A program made the translations under genes and the position numbers. Shown here piece by piece: positions 1 through 8,756 of a stretch of DNA of 64,000 nucleotides. Every line of letters starts with the position of its first letter. The stretch's first letter is position 1. The stretch is from Alteribacter populi (lineage in GTDB: Bacteria; Bacillota; Bacilli; Bacillales; Salisediminibacteriaceae), in assembly GCF_002352765.1 (NCBI RefSeq), contig NZ_KZ293963.1, forward strand, positions 3,870,559 to 3,934,558, written 5' to 3'. The notes below the pieces were generated by a model. That model did no database searches. It was not told where the DNA came from and saw nothing but the letters and a program-made list of their open reading frames with translations.

Positions 1-236
1 CAGCCGAAGCCAGCTTCAATAGGACGATCAAGGGGGTCTCTTACCATCCGCACTATTCGCTGGCCACTTGTACTCAGAAGGATCGCGTCGACTGTTCCTT
101 CTCCCCCATCTGCCATCGGGAAAGTAGAAGTATCGGCGGAAGGTAGCGCCTCTATAATGGCTTTTTCAATTGTATTTGCAGCTATGACACTTGATAAGGA
201 CCCTTTAAATGAATCAGGTGCAATTAGTATTTTCAT
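1..236 (-). CDS. Glycerate kinase, N-terminal part (runs off the left edge)
   Basis: Only the first 78 codons are inside the window. The reverse strand reads MKILIAPDSFKGSLSS, then a segment with MADGGEGTVDAI. The 'APDSFKGSLS' and 'ADGGEGT' motifs are the signature of the GlxK/GarK glycerate kinase family, which phosphorylates D-glycerate with ATP in glyoxylate and glycerate metabolism. The ATG is preceded by GGAGG with a normal spacer. The NUDIX gene ends 18 bases upstream in the same direction, so the two are probably co-transcribed. Family assignment is firm from the motifs; substrate is inferred from the family. The rest of the gene is not visible. Confidence 0.9.
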   Translation of the reverse strand, partial: MKILIAPDSFKGSLSSVIAANTIEKAIIEALPSADTSTFPMADGGEGTVDAILLSTSGQRIVRMVRDPLDRPIEAGFG

Positions 237-254
237 AGCGAGTAAACCTCCATC

Positions 255-788
255 TCATAAATTAGATTGAGTAACTAGCTGACCTTTTTTCACAGACGTA
301 TTGTTAAGTAAGTTTCGTTCATAGTTGGTGATTTGTTGATTATGAAAGCTTATGTGATGGTGATAGGGCAGTCCTTTTGCCAATAGCGTTGGGAGGAAGT
401 ATCTTGTGTGTGGTGGAACTCCCTGGTTTTCAGGGTCGAGGACCCAGTCTATTTCTTTCCAATCGAGGATTCCTTCCTGCATTTGGAGAGGTGTTTCCAA
501 AGCGGATGTAGTTGAAATGTTGCTGTAAAAAAGATACATGCCACCTGATAAGAGGTTATCAATGGTCCAGGTTACTTTTCCTCTGAATTGGACGTCTGGT
601 ACGACTAACCCTGTTTCTTCGAGGATTTCTCTTCGTACCGAATTGTCAGGCGTTTCATTATATTCAATTTTTCCTCCAACACCATGCCACAGGCCCATAA
701 GCGGCGTAGACTGCCTGTTGAGCATGAGTAACTTTTCATTTTGTTCGAGATAACAAAGAGTGTACTTAATCACGAAAATAACCACCAT
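255..788 (-). CDS. NUDIX hydrolase (MutT/8-oxo-dGTP diphosphatase type)
   Basis: A 177-residue protein with a complete NUDIX box (pattern G-x5-E-x7-REUxEExGU), beginning GKIEYNE and ending REILEETGL. The glutamates bind the metal that drives hydrolysis of a nucleoside diphosphate linked to another group; oxidised nucleotides are typical substrates, but substrate cannot be read from sequence. The N-terminal IKYTLCYLEQNEKLLMLNR matches the usual first strand of MutT-like enzymes, and a GTG at 773 preceded by GGTGGTT would start just before it, so the true start may be five codons inside the longest frame. It lies 18 bases upstream of the glycerate kinase gene on the same strand. Confidence 0.85.
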   Translation of the reverse strand: MVVIFVIKYTLCYLEQNEKLLMLNRQSTPLMGLWHGVGGKIEYNETPDNSVRREILEETGLVVPDVQFRGKVTWTIDNLLSGGMYLFYSNISTTSALETPLQMQEGILDWKEIDWVLDPENQGVPPHTRYFLPTLLAKGLPYHHHISFHNQQITNYERNLLNNTSVKKGQLVTQSNL

Positions 789-1060
789 TCTGAAACAAAA
801 TATTAAATCGAGTGAATCTGTTAATAGTTTATCATCTTCTTTCCTTTATAGAGAACGTAATCTTCCTATGAAGGATGTTAAAAAAGCAAAAAGAAAATCC
901 ATACTTTCTGTTGCTACATGCTAAGCCTCTTTAATCTTCCACCGATCATTGTTGCCCGAGCAGATGTTTGTCTATTTTTTTGTAAACCATTGCAAAGGCC
1001 TGCCCCTCACTTAACTTTCCATCATATTGTGTAGAGAATCCACTAAAAGGAGGGAATTAA

Positions 1061-1192
1061 ATGAGTCATTCAACTTTCGGTGCCGGTGCTTCTACTATTC
1101 TCGTATTATTTATTTTGCTTGTAATTGTAGGATGTGCCTGTGACTTCGGTGGTCGAGTTCGTGGTGTTGGATACGGCGCATGTGGCTATTAA
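1061..1192 (+). CDS. YjcZ-like small sporulation peptide (43 aa)
   Basis: A 43-residue peptide starting MSHSTFGAGAS, with one hydrophobic stretch (TILVLFILLVIVG) and then a Cys/Gly-rich tail ending GYGACGY. The short Gly-rich head and the 'ILVLFILLVIVG' segment match the YjcZ family of tiny sporulation-associated membrane peptides in Bacillus; the Cys- and Gly-rich tail is longer than in most members. AAGGAGG lies just upstream with good spacing, and a terminator follows directly, so it is a monocistronic gene. The molecular role of the family is unknown. Membrane or spore-coat location is inferred. Confidence 0.8.
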   Translation: MSHSTFGAGASTILVLFILLVIVGCACDFGGRVRGVGYGACGY

Positions 1193-1201
1193 TTAGCAAT
1201 T

Positions 1202-1231
1202 AAAACTGTCAACATATGTTGGCAGTTTTTT
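1202..1231 (+). terminator. Rho-independent terminator after the YjcZ-like gene
   Basis: A 12-bp stem with one G-U pair (AAAACTGTCAAC / GTTGGCAGTTTT) around an ATAT loop, followed by T residues. Confidence 0.85.
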
Positions 1232-1413
1232 CAGTGTTTAATTATTGTCTTGAAAATAATCATATCTCATTTCCTTTGCTAGTCAAGCTACGAAGAGTAT
1301 CGAGCCTAGCACCTCATCGTGATTTATCGATGAAGCGCTTGTCCACGATCTACTTCGACAATCTCTCTTATTTTTCTATGAAGGATACGTCTTGAGTTAA
1401 AAAGAACTGTATA

Positions 1414-1474
1414 AGAGGATGTTCAAGATTTCCGAGAAAATTCTCGGTATTGTTGTCTCATTTTAAACACGCAA
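1414..1474. repeat. Short remnant sharing ends with the MITE-like repeat at 33984
   Basis: The left edge AGAGGATGTTCAA and the right edge AACACGCAA are the same as the edges of the roughly 220-bp element at 33984-34203, but the interior here is only about 40 bp and contains a small hairpin (CCGAGAA / TTCTCGG). The rest of the gap at 1232-1520 shows no gene. This looks like an internally deleted copy of a dispersed Bacillus repeat. Confidence 0.45.
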
Positions 1475-1520
1475 AAAAAATAGCACATCACGGTAATTTT
1501 ACTTAAGGAGGAATATTACA

Positions 1521-2192
1521 GTGGTAGAGTTTATTAAAAAACACGGCATTTGGGGTTTGTGCTTCTTAGGCTTTTGCGCTTTTATTGCATTGATGACTTT
1601 CAATTCCGATCAAGATCAAGACGCGATAGCTGAAGAGACAGAAAATGAGATGGCTGAAGAAAGCGGAAATTCAGAAGAAGATAAGGATATGAGTGCAGAG
1701 GAACAGGAGCAGTCAGCTAAAGAGGAATTGCTTTCTGAAAAGGAAGATAGTCAAGCAGCTCAAGCGGTCGCCGTAGATTATCAGGAAGGCATGGAAGAAA
1801 AGACGAAGACAACATTAGCAAATGTTCACGAATACTTAAATCAACTCACGGGTTGGGGACAAATTGAAAGTATCAATATGGAACTATTGATCGTCGGTGA
1901 ACAATGGAAGAAATTCAAAGATGATCTACGTTTTTTAGAACAACAAGGATTTGCTCCATCTCTTACTCACCAGGATATTGTCACAGCAGGTGAACTCGTG
2001 GAGGCTGCCGAAGAATCAGGTGATCGTGAAGCTCTACGGTTTATACATCGGATTTTTCATGACTTAGATATTCACATAAATGAGACAGACGGTGACACAT
2101 GGGGAACAACGGAAGCTTTCGGTTCTGAAGAGAGAGTCGAAACAGTCCATTTGTACCTCATTGAAAACATCGAAGGCACATCGTTTGAATAG
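1521..2192 (+). CDS. Membrane-anchored acidic protein, DUF6241-like
   Basis: A 223-residue protein started by GTG at 1521 behind AAGGAGG. Residues 9-27 form one transmembrane segment (IWGLCFLGFCAFIALMTF). Residues 30-80 are very rich in Glu, Asp, Ser and Gln and are probably disordered. The C-terminal 130 residues are a folded domain containing VHEYLNQLTGWGQIES, then DIVTAGELVEAAEESGD and ALRFIHRIFHDLD, a pattern I associate with DUF6241 proteins of Bacillus. Topology would put the domain outside the cell. No enzymatic motif is visible and function is unknown. It has its own upstream region and stands alone. Confidence 0.65.
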   Translation: MVEFIKKHGIWGLCFLGFCAFIALMTFNSDQDQDAIAEETENEMAEESGNSEEDKDMSAEEQEQSAKEELLSEKEDSQAAQAVAVDYQEGMEEKTKTTLANVHEYLNQLTGWGQIESINMELLIVGEQWKKFKDDLRFLEQQGFAPSLTHQDIVTAGELVEAAEESGDREALRFIHRIFHDLDIHINETDGDTWGTTEAFGSEERVETVHLYLIENIEGTSFE

Positions 2193-2298
2193 CCCTTATT
2201 TCCTAAAATTGTAAAAATGAGGTTTTTTCTTCATATCTCTCTTGTCTAGTGAATAGAGTAAGGTGGGAAGGTATCATATACAAGGGGGAGTGTCGATT

Positions 2299-3096
2299 AT
2301 GTACGAACAATCGGCTCATTTTGAACATACGTTTTGGCTTCAAGTAATGGGAGACCACGCAAGGTTTATAATCGATTCATTGCCTATAAGTGAGGAGAAC
2401 GATATTGGAATTGCTAAAGAGTTTAAGGAACGCTATGACGATCTTTTAGAAAGGCTAGAAACAACGACAGATTACCGGGCATTTACAAAACAAGCAGAGC
2501 GGCTAACAGACCAGTTTCGCGAATACAAGCTTTCGATAATTAGACGACATTTAGAAGGAGAAATCAGAATTAACCTTCCACCGACGTTTATCAATCATAT
2601 GGTGAACGAACTTGAAGAGTATCAATTGGTTATGACTTACTTGGCAAAGGGTGAAACACCCCCTATCTTTCATGAGCTTCATCACCACCTCGTTTGGCTG
2701 TTAGATGCAGCTGGTCACGCATCTGCGATCACAGGAAGCTTGGACATGACAGAAAAACAGATGCAGGAAAAAGGAGATAAGTTTGTCGGTAAATTTGAAG
2801 ACTTTTATATAAAAGCTGTCGAGATGGAAGGATTCTTGCGGGCAAATATTGACTCTTTTCCAGCGTTAAAAAAGATGAACAAAGATGTTCGCCTTGAAAT
2901 TGAATTATTTAAAGGATTCCTTCATGAGATTGAAGAGCTAGAATTAAATGATGAATTGCTTAGTACGTTTTCTCCCTTAATGGCTGACCATATGGCCAGA
3001 GAAGAATGTTATTACTTAATGAAAGTAGCCCAAGCAGCGAGTATGGACCAGCCCGATTGCGATCCGGCATCACCGAGAATTCAGGGTGATATGTAA
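2299..3096 (+). CDS. DUF2935 family protein (putative metal-binding helical bundle)
   Basis: A 265-residue all-helical protein. The ATG at 2299 is preferred over an upstream in-frame ATG at 2263 because AAGGGGGAG lies eight bases before it and the family begins with the conserved 'YEQSAHFEHTFWLQVMGDHARFI'-type segment. DUF2935 proteins carry two related four-helix units; here the first spans roughly residues 3-130 and the second 135-255. His and Glu residues (AHFEHTFW, GDHARF, FHELHHHLVWL, ADHMAREECYYL) recur in helices at positions suited to binding metal, as in ferritin-like or hemerythrin-like folds, but the function of the family is not established. The downstream gene begins at the base after its stop codon, so the two form an operon. 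Confidence 0.85.
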   Translation: MYEQSAHFEHTFWLQVMGDHARFIIDSLPISEENDIGIAKEFKERYDDLLERLETTTDYRAFTKQAERLTDQFREYKLSIIRRHLEGEIRINLPPTFINHMVNELEEYQLVMTYLAKGETPPIFHELHHHLVWLLDAAGHASAITGSLDMTEKQMQEKGDKFVGKFEDFYIKAVEMEGFLRANIDSFPALKKMNKDVRLEIELFKGFLHEIEELELNDELLSTFSPLMADHMAREECYYLMKVAQAASMDQPDCDPASPRIQGDM

Positions 3097-4086
3097 GTGA
3101 ATTGTAAAGAAAGGCCTTCGGCTAAACGGAGTACTAAAAAAATCCTCATTTTTTGTGATCCGGGCATTGATGATGCTGTAGCCCTCTTATATGCTCACAT
3201 ACACCCTGAAATTGACATTGTCGGTATTGTAGCCTCTTACGGAAACACGACGAGGGAAAATGCGATTCGAAATGTCATCTATCTTCATGAACTGTTTGAC
3301 ATGAAGCATGTGCCGATTTTCTCAGGAGCAGATGGTCCTTTTACAGGAAAGGAAGTCGTTGAACACATTGAGATTCACGGTGTATATGGTCTGGGGAAAA
3401 TGAATATCCCAGCAATGATAGATGTTGAGCCTTTTGAAAATTTTTTTGACGTGATTGATGTAATAAAAAGATATAAAAATGAACTTACAATACTTACGAC
3501 AGGTAGACTCACGTCACTAGCAACACTGTATGTTTTTTATCCTAGGCTAATGAAATTGAGTGTTAAAGAAGTTGTCTCAATGAGTGGAGCTTTTTTTGTA
3601 CCTGGAAATATCACTCCGTTAGCTGAAGCAAACGTTTATGAAGACCCGATCGCTGCGAATTTAGTTATTTCTCTCGTACCGAAAATAACGATGATTCCAT
3701 TAAATGTAACAAATGAACTATTAGTTCCTATGGAAATCGTCCATGACATTGCCTTTACAAATGGATTTGGGATCTTTGAAGCATTATTAGAATATTACTA
3801 TGCTTTTTATCAAGCCTCGACAGAAGATGAATTAATAGGTACCCCCATACATGACGTCGTTGCAGCTAGCGCCCTCGTCAATCCACACTTTTTTGAATAT
3901 AAAAGTTATCGTGTTTATGTGGAATCAATGAATTCAGAAACAGCAGGGACCACATTTCCAGACATCCGCCGCCTAGCAGAACTACCACCAGCACCCGAGC
4001 ACCTCGTAGCCGTCGACGTAGACAACGACGCCTTCCTCGAAGACTTTATCCGAATTTTAACGCTAAACAAAAATGTAAATATGTAA
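3097..4086 (+). CDS. Nucleoside hydrolase-like protein lacking the first catalytic Asp
   Basis: A 329-residue member of the inosine-uridine nucleoside hydrolase superfamily, started by GTG directly after the preceding stop codon. Conserved family features are DPGIDDAVAL near residue 21, GIVASYGN, HGVYGLG, TGRLTSLA, the AEANVYEDPIAA loop, and the C-terminal IHDVVAA with its metal-binding aspartate. The family's N-terminal DxDPGxDD motif is FCDPGIDD here: the first aspartate, which in characterised enzymes binds calcium and activates water, is Phe. The protein may therefore be inactive, altered in chemistry, or a binding protein. It is coupled to the DUF2935 gene and ends at a terminator. Confidence 0.85.
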   Translation: MNCKERPSAKRSTKKILIFCDPGIDDAVALLYAHIHPEIDIVGIVASYGNTTRENAIRNVIYLHELFDMKHVPIFSGADGPFTGKEVVEHIEIHGVYGLGKMNIPAMIDVEPFENFFDVIDVIKRYKNELTILTTGRLTSLATLYVFYPRLMKLSVKEVVSMSGAFFVPGNITPLAEANVYEDPIAANLVISLVPKITMIPLNVTNELLVPMEIVHDIAFTNGFGIFEALLEYYYAFYQASTEDELIGTPIHDVVAASALVNPHFFEYKSYRVYVESMNSETAGTTFPDIRRLAELPPAPEHLVAVDVDNDAFLEDFIRILTLNKNVNM

Positions 4087-4090
4087 AAAG

Positions 4091-4118
4091 AAGCCCGTTC
4101 CCATTTGAACGGGCTTTT
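4091..4118 (+). terminator. Terminator after the nucleoside hydrolase-like gene
   Basis: A perfect 10-bp stem AAGCCCGTTC / GAACGGGCTT with loop CCATTT and following T residues. Confidence 0.9.
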
Positions 4119-4147
4119 CGTATGCATCAAAATAAAATCCCACAATT

Positions 4148-4170
4148 GTTCGGGGGACTGTCCCCCGAAC
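4148..4170. repeat. Short palindromic hairpin of the GGGACAGTCCCC type
   Basis: Two 11-base arms (GTTCGGGGGAC / GTCCCCCGAAC) around a single T, flanked by CACAATT and TTTTTGTG. Related hairpins with the same core occur at 28370-28430 and 35820-35865. It lies 30 bp past a normal terminator, so it is not needed to end that transcript. Confidence 0.8.
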
Positions 4171-4753
4171 TTTTTGTGAAAAGATTCGACAAATCGGAGG
4201 AGTCTAAAGTCCTGTTTATACTTTTTGATTAAACAGTTTTAAGAGAAAAGTTTTGTGATGGAAGATAAATGAATTGGCGTATTGATTTTTATGGTTTTTT
4301 AATCAATTTGGAAATAGTTAGAGTAAGTATTCGTGTAGGTATTTTGGGTTGGGTGAAATCCCTACCATGTTAAATAAGATCGAAATACCTATGACCTCAG
4401 CTCTTGAAGATGTCGAATTTTGTTACTAAATCACCCCTATTGTACTAAAGGTCTAAGAAATTTTTGTGTCGATCTCTTTTGGAAGGCTCATTAAATCGTT
4501 ATATTACTGATTTCAACCGTTTATTAAGCTATTTTTAGATTTTCCCGATGTAAAAACAGAAAACCCTGGTTGTAAGACTTTTATCACTGTCTAAGGGATT
4601 TTGTAAATTGTGGTTGTTTTATTAAGTGTATTGGGGCCTTTATGACTAATTCTTATATCCTGGTTCGTGATTTGCTGAAATTAGCAATGAAGATTAGACT
4701 ATGGTAAATCATAATAGGGGATATGAAGTTCTATCCTTATCCTCTGTATATAA
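4171..4753. other. Gene-free AT-rich stretch
   Basis: No open frame with a ribosome site and no recognisable RNA structure was seen. It separates the nucleoside hydrolase operon from the Tad operon. Confidence 0.5.
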
Positions 4754-4870
4754 GAAAAGCGCAAGGCGCTCTTACCCGACGACATGCTAATGTTCTGTCC
4801 GATAAAAAGTGCTAATCGGGTGGGTTATTTGCTACGAGGCGATGTCGCCTGGAGCTAGATACGGAAACGT
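4754..4870. repeat. Divergent copy of a dispersed Bacillus repeat before the Tad operon
   Basis: The segment starts GAAAAGCGCAAGGCGCTC, holds several short inverted repeats and ends near TGGAGCTAGATACG. From memory, imperfectly palindromic elements with 'AAAGCGCAAGCGCC...GGAGCT(A/G)GAC' ends are scattered through many Bacillus genomes. It occupies the region where the Tad operon promoter should lie. Assignment is by resemblance only. Confidence 0.4.
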
Positions 4871-4915
4871 AGATTTTTATACTTTCTGCTTAACTCTTAA
4901 AAAAGGCGGTCAATA

Positions 4916-5269
4916 ATGCTGATCAATAATGAAACAGGTCAAACAATAGTCCTGGAGGTCAAAATTGCCGATACCAAACTTTCTAGAACGTTGGGCTTGA
5001 TGGGGAAGAGCGAGTTTCATAGAAAAGTGTTGGTTATTAAAAATTGCAGTCAAGTTCACACCTTTTTTATGCGCTTTCCGATCGATATTCTCTTTGTAAG
5101 TGAGAAGGGTGTAGTAATTCACAAGGTCATTGGGTTAAAGCCTTGGAGGGTGACTAAAAAAGTAAATCACTCAAGTTATGTGATAGAGGCGACTTCAGGT
5201 AGCTTTACGTCACAAATCAATGTAGGTGACAAGGTCTCATTTCAAAAATCGGAGGAGAAAACATGGTAG
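4916..5269 (+). CDS. DUF192 family protein, first gene of the Tad operon
   Basis: A 117-residue protein with the DUF192 fold: SRTLGLMGKSEF near residue 22, then QVHTFFMRFPIDILFVSEKGVVIHK and a C-terminal VGDKVSF. No signal peptide is present. Small DUF192 proteins are widespread and uncharacterised. An AAAGGCGG site precedes the ATG. Its last seven bases overlap the next gene, so it is translationally coupled to the membrane proteins that follow and is probably the first gene of the pilus operon. A role in pilus assembly is inferred only from position. Confidence 0.85.
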   Translation: MLINNETGQTIVLEVKIADTKLSRTLGLMGKSEFHRKVLVIKNCSQVHTFFMRFPIDILFVSEKGVVIHKVIGLKPWRVTKKVNHSSYVIEATSGSFTSQINVGDKVSFQKSEEKTW

Positions 5270-5955
5270 AAGCAGGACTAGATCATTCAGCAATACAAGA
5301 AAGTAAACAACCGAACTATTTAAAGCGAGTAATTATAATACTCCCAGTTTTGTTTCCACTTCTTTTGGTCATTTATGCGATTTATACATATGGGTATAAC
5401 AGTTTACTTAATGGAACTTCAAATGAGCTAACTGAAGCTTGGATATTAACATTTGCTTCGATGATATTTCTTGCACTAAACGGTTTTTTATTTGCATTAG
5501 TGGCAGGAGCAGATGAAAGTCAGGAAAAAGGGTTTGCCAAACTCGGGGCTGGTATACAAACAATAAAAGAGAACTTTGCCAATTTACTAACTACTTCTAT
5601 TCTGTTTTTTGTTGTTACGACCGTTGGGTTATTTATGCTTATTATCCCCGGACTCATTGCGGCCATTGCCTTTTATCTCTATCCTTTTGTTGTTATTAAA
5701 GAAAAGAAGAAGAATTTTGGTGCGTTAAAACGTAGTGCGTCTATCGTTAAGAAGGGCTGGTTTCGGACGTTAGTTTGGATTGGCTTTTATTACCTATTGT
5801 TTATTGTTATAGGCGTCACGGTTTATATGGTGATTCCTGCAATAGGAGAAGCAGCGGGAGAAACTCTAGCAGGCGCTTTTGTTTTACCTTTTGAAGCTAT
5901 GACGTTCTATCTTTTGTATAAAAAGCTTAAGACAAAACTGGCGGAGGGGTTATAA
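5263..5955 (+). CDS. Polytopic membrane protein A in the Tad operon
   Basis: A 230-residue protein with about five membrane segments (near residues 25-47, 66-88, 112-150, 167-190 and 196-215). It carries 'LFMLIIPGLIAAIAFYLYPFVV' followed by a basic KEKKKNFGALKRSASIVKKGW loop, a pattern also seen in YciC/DUF975-like membrane proteins. The next gene has the same layout (FILPGLIVFVFFLLFP, then ALKRSGVLVKG), so the two are paralogues that may pair in the membrane. Both lie between the DUF192 gene and cpaB with no gap. Function is unknown; a role in pilus biogenesis is suggested by location. Confidence 0.75.
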   Translation: MVEAGLDHSAIQESKQPNYLKRVIIILPVLFPLLLVIYAIYTYGYNSLLNGTSNELTEAWILTFASMIFLALNGFLFALVAGADESQEKGFAKLGAGIQTIKENFANLLTTSILFFVVTTVGLFMLIIPGLIAAIAFYLYPFVVIKEKKKNFGALKRSASIVKKGWFRTLVWIGFYYLLFIVIGVTVYMVIPAIGEAAGETLAGAFVLPFEAMTFYLLYKKLKTKLAEGL

Positions 5956-6717
5956 ATGGTCATTAATGATCAAGCGTTACAACCTCGTCCAACCAATGAA
6001 TTGCTATCTGAAGGGGTAAGGACCGGAGCAATGACATTTAGGTGGTATTCTCCACTGTTTTATCTTTTGACACTGCTCTATTTTATAGCACTGCATTTTA
6101 TCTCGTTTTTTATATCAATACATACAACTGATATTGCAGCTACAGTTGTGATGAGCTTTGGTAATATTTTATATGGCTTTTTTATTTTTGCTTACATAAC
6201 TGTTTTATTGCTGATTCCAGAAAGTGAAGGGAACAAAGAGAGGCGACGTTTAGCTAGAAAACCGTTTATCCGCTTAATTTTCCCTATTTTCGGTACAGGC
6301 TTCCTATTTTATATATTATTTCTTGGAGGGAGCTTATTGTTTATTTTGCCGGGGTTAATTGTATTTGTGTTTTTTCTACTTTTTCCGCAAGTGCTTACTC
6401 TGGAAAAAAAATCTGCTTTTTCTGCTTTAAAAAGAAGTGGTGTATTAGTTAAAGGGGCATTCTTTAAAGTAGCCCTTTTGTATTTTATTTTTTTAGGTAC
6501 TCAGGCATTTTTTGCTATTATTGTTGCTCTTTATGTATCTGAGAGTGCCTTTTATATTACTGGCGTTATTGCAGCGATCGCACATATCTTAATTATCCCA
6601 TTTCAAGCGGCAGTTATGAGCCTTTTATACTTTGATTTAAGGTCAGATTATGAAGCATTTGACTTAGAAGTACTAAAGTATGAAGCACAACAAACAATCG
6701 AATTCAAAAAAACTTAA
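5956..6717 (+). CDS. Polytopic membrane protein B, paralogue of the preceding gene
   Basis: A 253-residue membrane protein with about six hydrophobic segments. ATG follows the previous stop codon directly, with GGAGGGG inside the upstream coding end, showing tight translational coupling. It repeats the upstream protein's motif: a long hydrophobic helix ending in LPGLIVFVFFLLFPQV, then a short basic loop with SALKRSGVLVKGAFFK. The C-terminal 25 residues are polar. I do not recognise a named family with certainty. The duplication and coupling suggest a heteromeric complex. About 38 bases separate it from cpaB. Confidence 0.72.
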   Translation: MVINDQALQPRPTNELLSEGVRTGAMTFRWYSPLFYLLTLLYFIALHFISFFISIHTTDIAATVVMSFGNILYGFFIFAYITVLLLIPESEGNKERRRLARKPFIRLIFPIFGTGFLFYILFLGGSLLFILPGLIVFVFFLLFPQVLTLEKKSAFSALKRSGVLVKGAFFKVALLYFIFLGTQAFFAIIVALYVSESAFYITGVIAAIAHILIIPFQAAVMSLLYFDLRSDYEAFDLEVLKYEAQQTIEFKKT

Positions 6718-6755
6718 CGAAGATTTTCGTAGGAACCAGGGCAGGAGGATCATCA

Positions 6756-7472
6756 ATGGTTGGAAAGGTTAGCTGGCGAATCATCTTAATTTTATTTAGT
6801 GCTATAATGATCGCATTTTTTACTTATCAATATTTAAATAGTTTAAAAGATACGACTACGGTCTTTATATTCTCTAAAGATATTCCAGTTAGAGGAGAAA
6901 TAACTGCTGAACATATTGAGGAAATAGAAGTCGAGCTGCAAGCTGCTCTGTTATTAGCACAAGAAAATATTCAGTCTCCTGATGAAGTTATAGGTGGAAT
7001 AGCGCTTCGTGAAATTGACCAAGGTGAAATTGTCAGATTAGACGAGAGGTCAATGGTCTTTCCAGAAGATCGTCAAATGTATATGGAAGCTTCAGGGGAA
7101 TTGGATTTATCAGCCTTTGTTCCGAAAGAAAAAAGGCTGGTAACAGTAGCGTTACAACCTGAATCGGCGGTAGATAACTCGCTTAAAGCGAACGATTGGG
7201 TCGATGTTATTTATACCTGGACTGACCCAGTTAGTTCGGAATTTGTTTATACAGATACCATCCTTCAGCAAATTGAAGTTTTCAATGTCGAGAAATTAAA
7301 TATTGAATCGGACTTAGGGAAAGAAGGAATAGTACAACACGTAACATTACTTGTAACGCCTCAGGAAGCGATAAATTTAACGCATGCTAAGCGGAATGGA
7401 GCTATTGATTTAGCTTTAAATCCTTGGAATGGGGAGCAAGAAGAGGTAGAGCGTATTAATAACAATCAATAA
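6756..7472 (+). CDS. cpaB: Flp pilus assembly protein CpaB/RcpC (SAF domain)
   Basis: A 238-residue protein with an N-terminal membrane anchor (residues 8-27) and a SAF domain at about residues 36-105, starting VFIFSKDIPVRGEITAEHI and including a GGIALREIDQGEIVR segment. The second half (VTVALQPESAVDNSLKANDWVDVIYTW, then VTLLVTPQEAINLTHAKRNG) matches the RcpC/CpaB C-terminal region. In diderms CpaB works with the secretin; here no secretin gene is present, as expected for a Gram-positive cell, so it probably acts at the membrane-wall interface. GCAGGAGG precedes the ATG. Confidence 0.88.
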   Translation: MVGKVSWRIILILFSAIMIAFFTYQYLNSLKDTTTVFIFSKDIPVRGEITAEHIEEIEVELQAALLLAQENIQSPDEVIGGIALREIDQGEIVRLDERSMVFPEDRQMYMEASGELDLSAFVPKEKRLVTVALQPESAVDNSLKANDWVDVIYTWTDPVSSEFVYTDTILQQIEVFNVEKLNIESDLGKEGIVQHVTLLVTPQEAINLTHAKRNGAIDLALNPWNGEQEEVERINNNQ

Positions 7473-7493
7473 CGTCAGAGAAGGAGAATGGAC

Positions 7494-8756
7494 ATGAGTA
7501 CAGAGATTGCTTCAAAAGATCAAACCCAAGAACGTATTAGGATATTAGCTTGTGGTCTTGATGATTCCTTTTCCCACTCCTTGAAAAGCTATGTCGTTCA
7601 GCACTTGGAATTCATTGATTATGATAAGAAGTTTGATAGTTTAGTTGAATTACAAGCATTTTTAGCTACTGAACATGCGGAAATTGCTTTTGTACATATC
7701 TCTATGTTTCAAGACCTAGAGGAAGAGCAAAAGGCACTTTCAGAAACATCCCTAGCTAAGCTTATGATAATAACAGACAAGCTGGAACCTTTTAAGAAAA
7801 TCCCTACATTGATGGAGCCTTTTACAGAGCTTGTTTATCAGCACACACCTGTACGTATTATCACTGAAAGAATGCTGACTTTTGAAACGAAGAAGAATTT
7901 AAGGCTTTATACACAGGCTCATCCTGAAACAAAGACAAAAGGCCAGAAGAAAACTGTTCTCGTTTATTCGGCAAAGGGCGGTGTTGGAAAAACGACGATT
8001 GCGATCAATATTGCTTGTCAGTTAGCCAAAAAGGATAAGAAAGTTCTTTTAGTAGATTTCGCTACATTCGGGAATGTCTCTGTCTCTCTGAGCTTACCAA
8101 CAAGTGTCAGAGGGATGGCAGAAGCAATTGGTGTGTTAGAACAACCAGCAAGAGAAGAGTCTGAATTAATACAGTACCTCCAACAATCAATCTATACGAT
8201 GCAATTTCAAGGGAAAAAACTCGATGTACTTGGAGCTGCTTCGGCAATGAAAATGACAAGCTTGGATTTGGAAAAAACAGATGAACTGTTATTATCTGTT
8301 CAAAGTCTAGGGTATGATGTCGTCATTTTGGACACGTCTTCCGATTTATCCGAGAAAAATGTTTCCTTGATGAGTGCAGCTACAGATATTTTATTTGTGA
8401 GCACAACAGATATTGCTGCTAGCTCATCGTTACTATCAACTATTGAATTAGTAGATACACTGAACCGCCCATTACAGAATCGTCATTTAATAATTAATCA
8501 TTATAACGACACACTTGGTTTTCCGATAAATGAATTAGAATCGATCCTTTCGATGGATGTTTCCGTTGTTATTCCGGATAAATATGAACAAATTCAAGGC
8601 TATACGAACCGCGGTGTGTTACTTGCAGAAAAACCGAATTTAAAGCTAAACAAGTATTATCGTCAGGCCTCCCACCTTATTGATCCTGTTTTTACGGATA
8701 AAGAACTCGGAAAGAAGAAAAAGTTGTTCTTTAAAAAAGGTGGTGGGCGTAAATGA
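7494..8756 (+). CDS. tadZ: TadZ/CpaE-like ParA-type ATPase
   Basis: A 420-residue protein. ATG at 7494 is preferred over ATG at 7488 because AAGGAG at 7481-7486 would be too close to the first. The N-terminal 130 residues resemble a degenerate response-regulator receiver domain. Residues from about 150 carry a MinD/ParA ATPase fold with the deviant Walker A motif SAKGGVGKTT near residue 160 and DVVILDTSS as the Walker B region. In Tad systems TadZ marks the pole and localises the pilus machine. It overlaps cpaF by the four bases ATGA. Confidence 0.88.
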   Translation: MSTEIASKDQTQERIRILACGLDDSFSHSLKSYVVQHLEFIDYDKKFDSLVELQAFLATEHAEIAFVHISMFQDLEEEQKALSETSLAKLMIITDKLEPFKKIPTLMEPFTELVYQHTPVRIITERMLTFETKKNLRLYTQAHPETKTKGQKKTVLVYSAKGGVGKTTIAINIACQLAKKDKKVLLVDFATFGNVSVSLSLPTSVRGMAEAIGVLEQPAREESELIQYLQQSIYTMQFQGKKLDVLGAASAMKMTSLDLEKTDELLLSVQSLGYDVVILDTSSDLSEKNVSLMSAATDILFVSTTDIAASSSLLSTIELVDTLNRPLQNRHLIINHYNDTLGFPINELESILSMDVSVVIPDKYEQIQGYTNRGVLLAEKPNLKLNKYYRQASHLIDPVFTDKELGKKKKLFFKKGGGRK

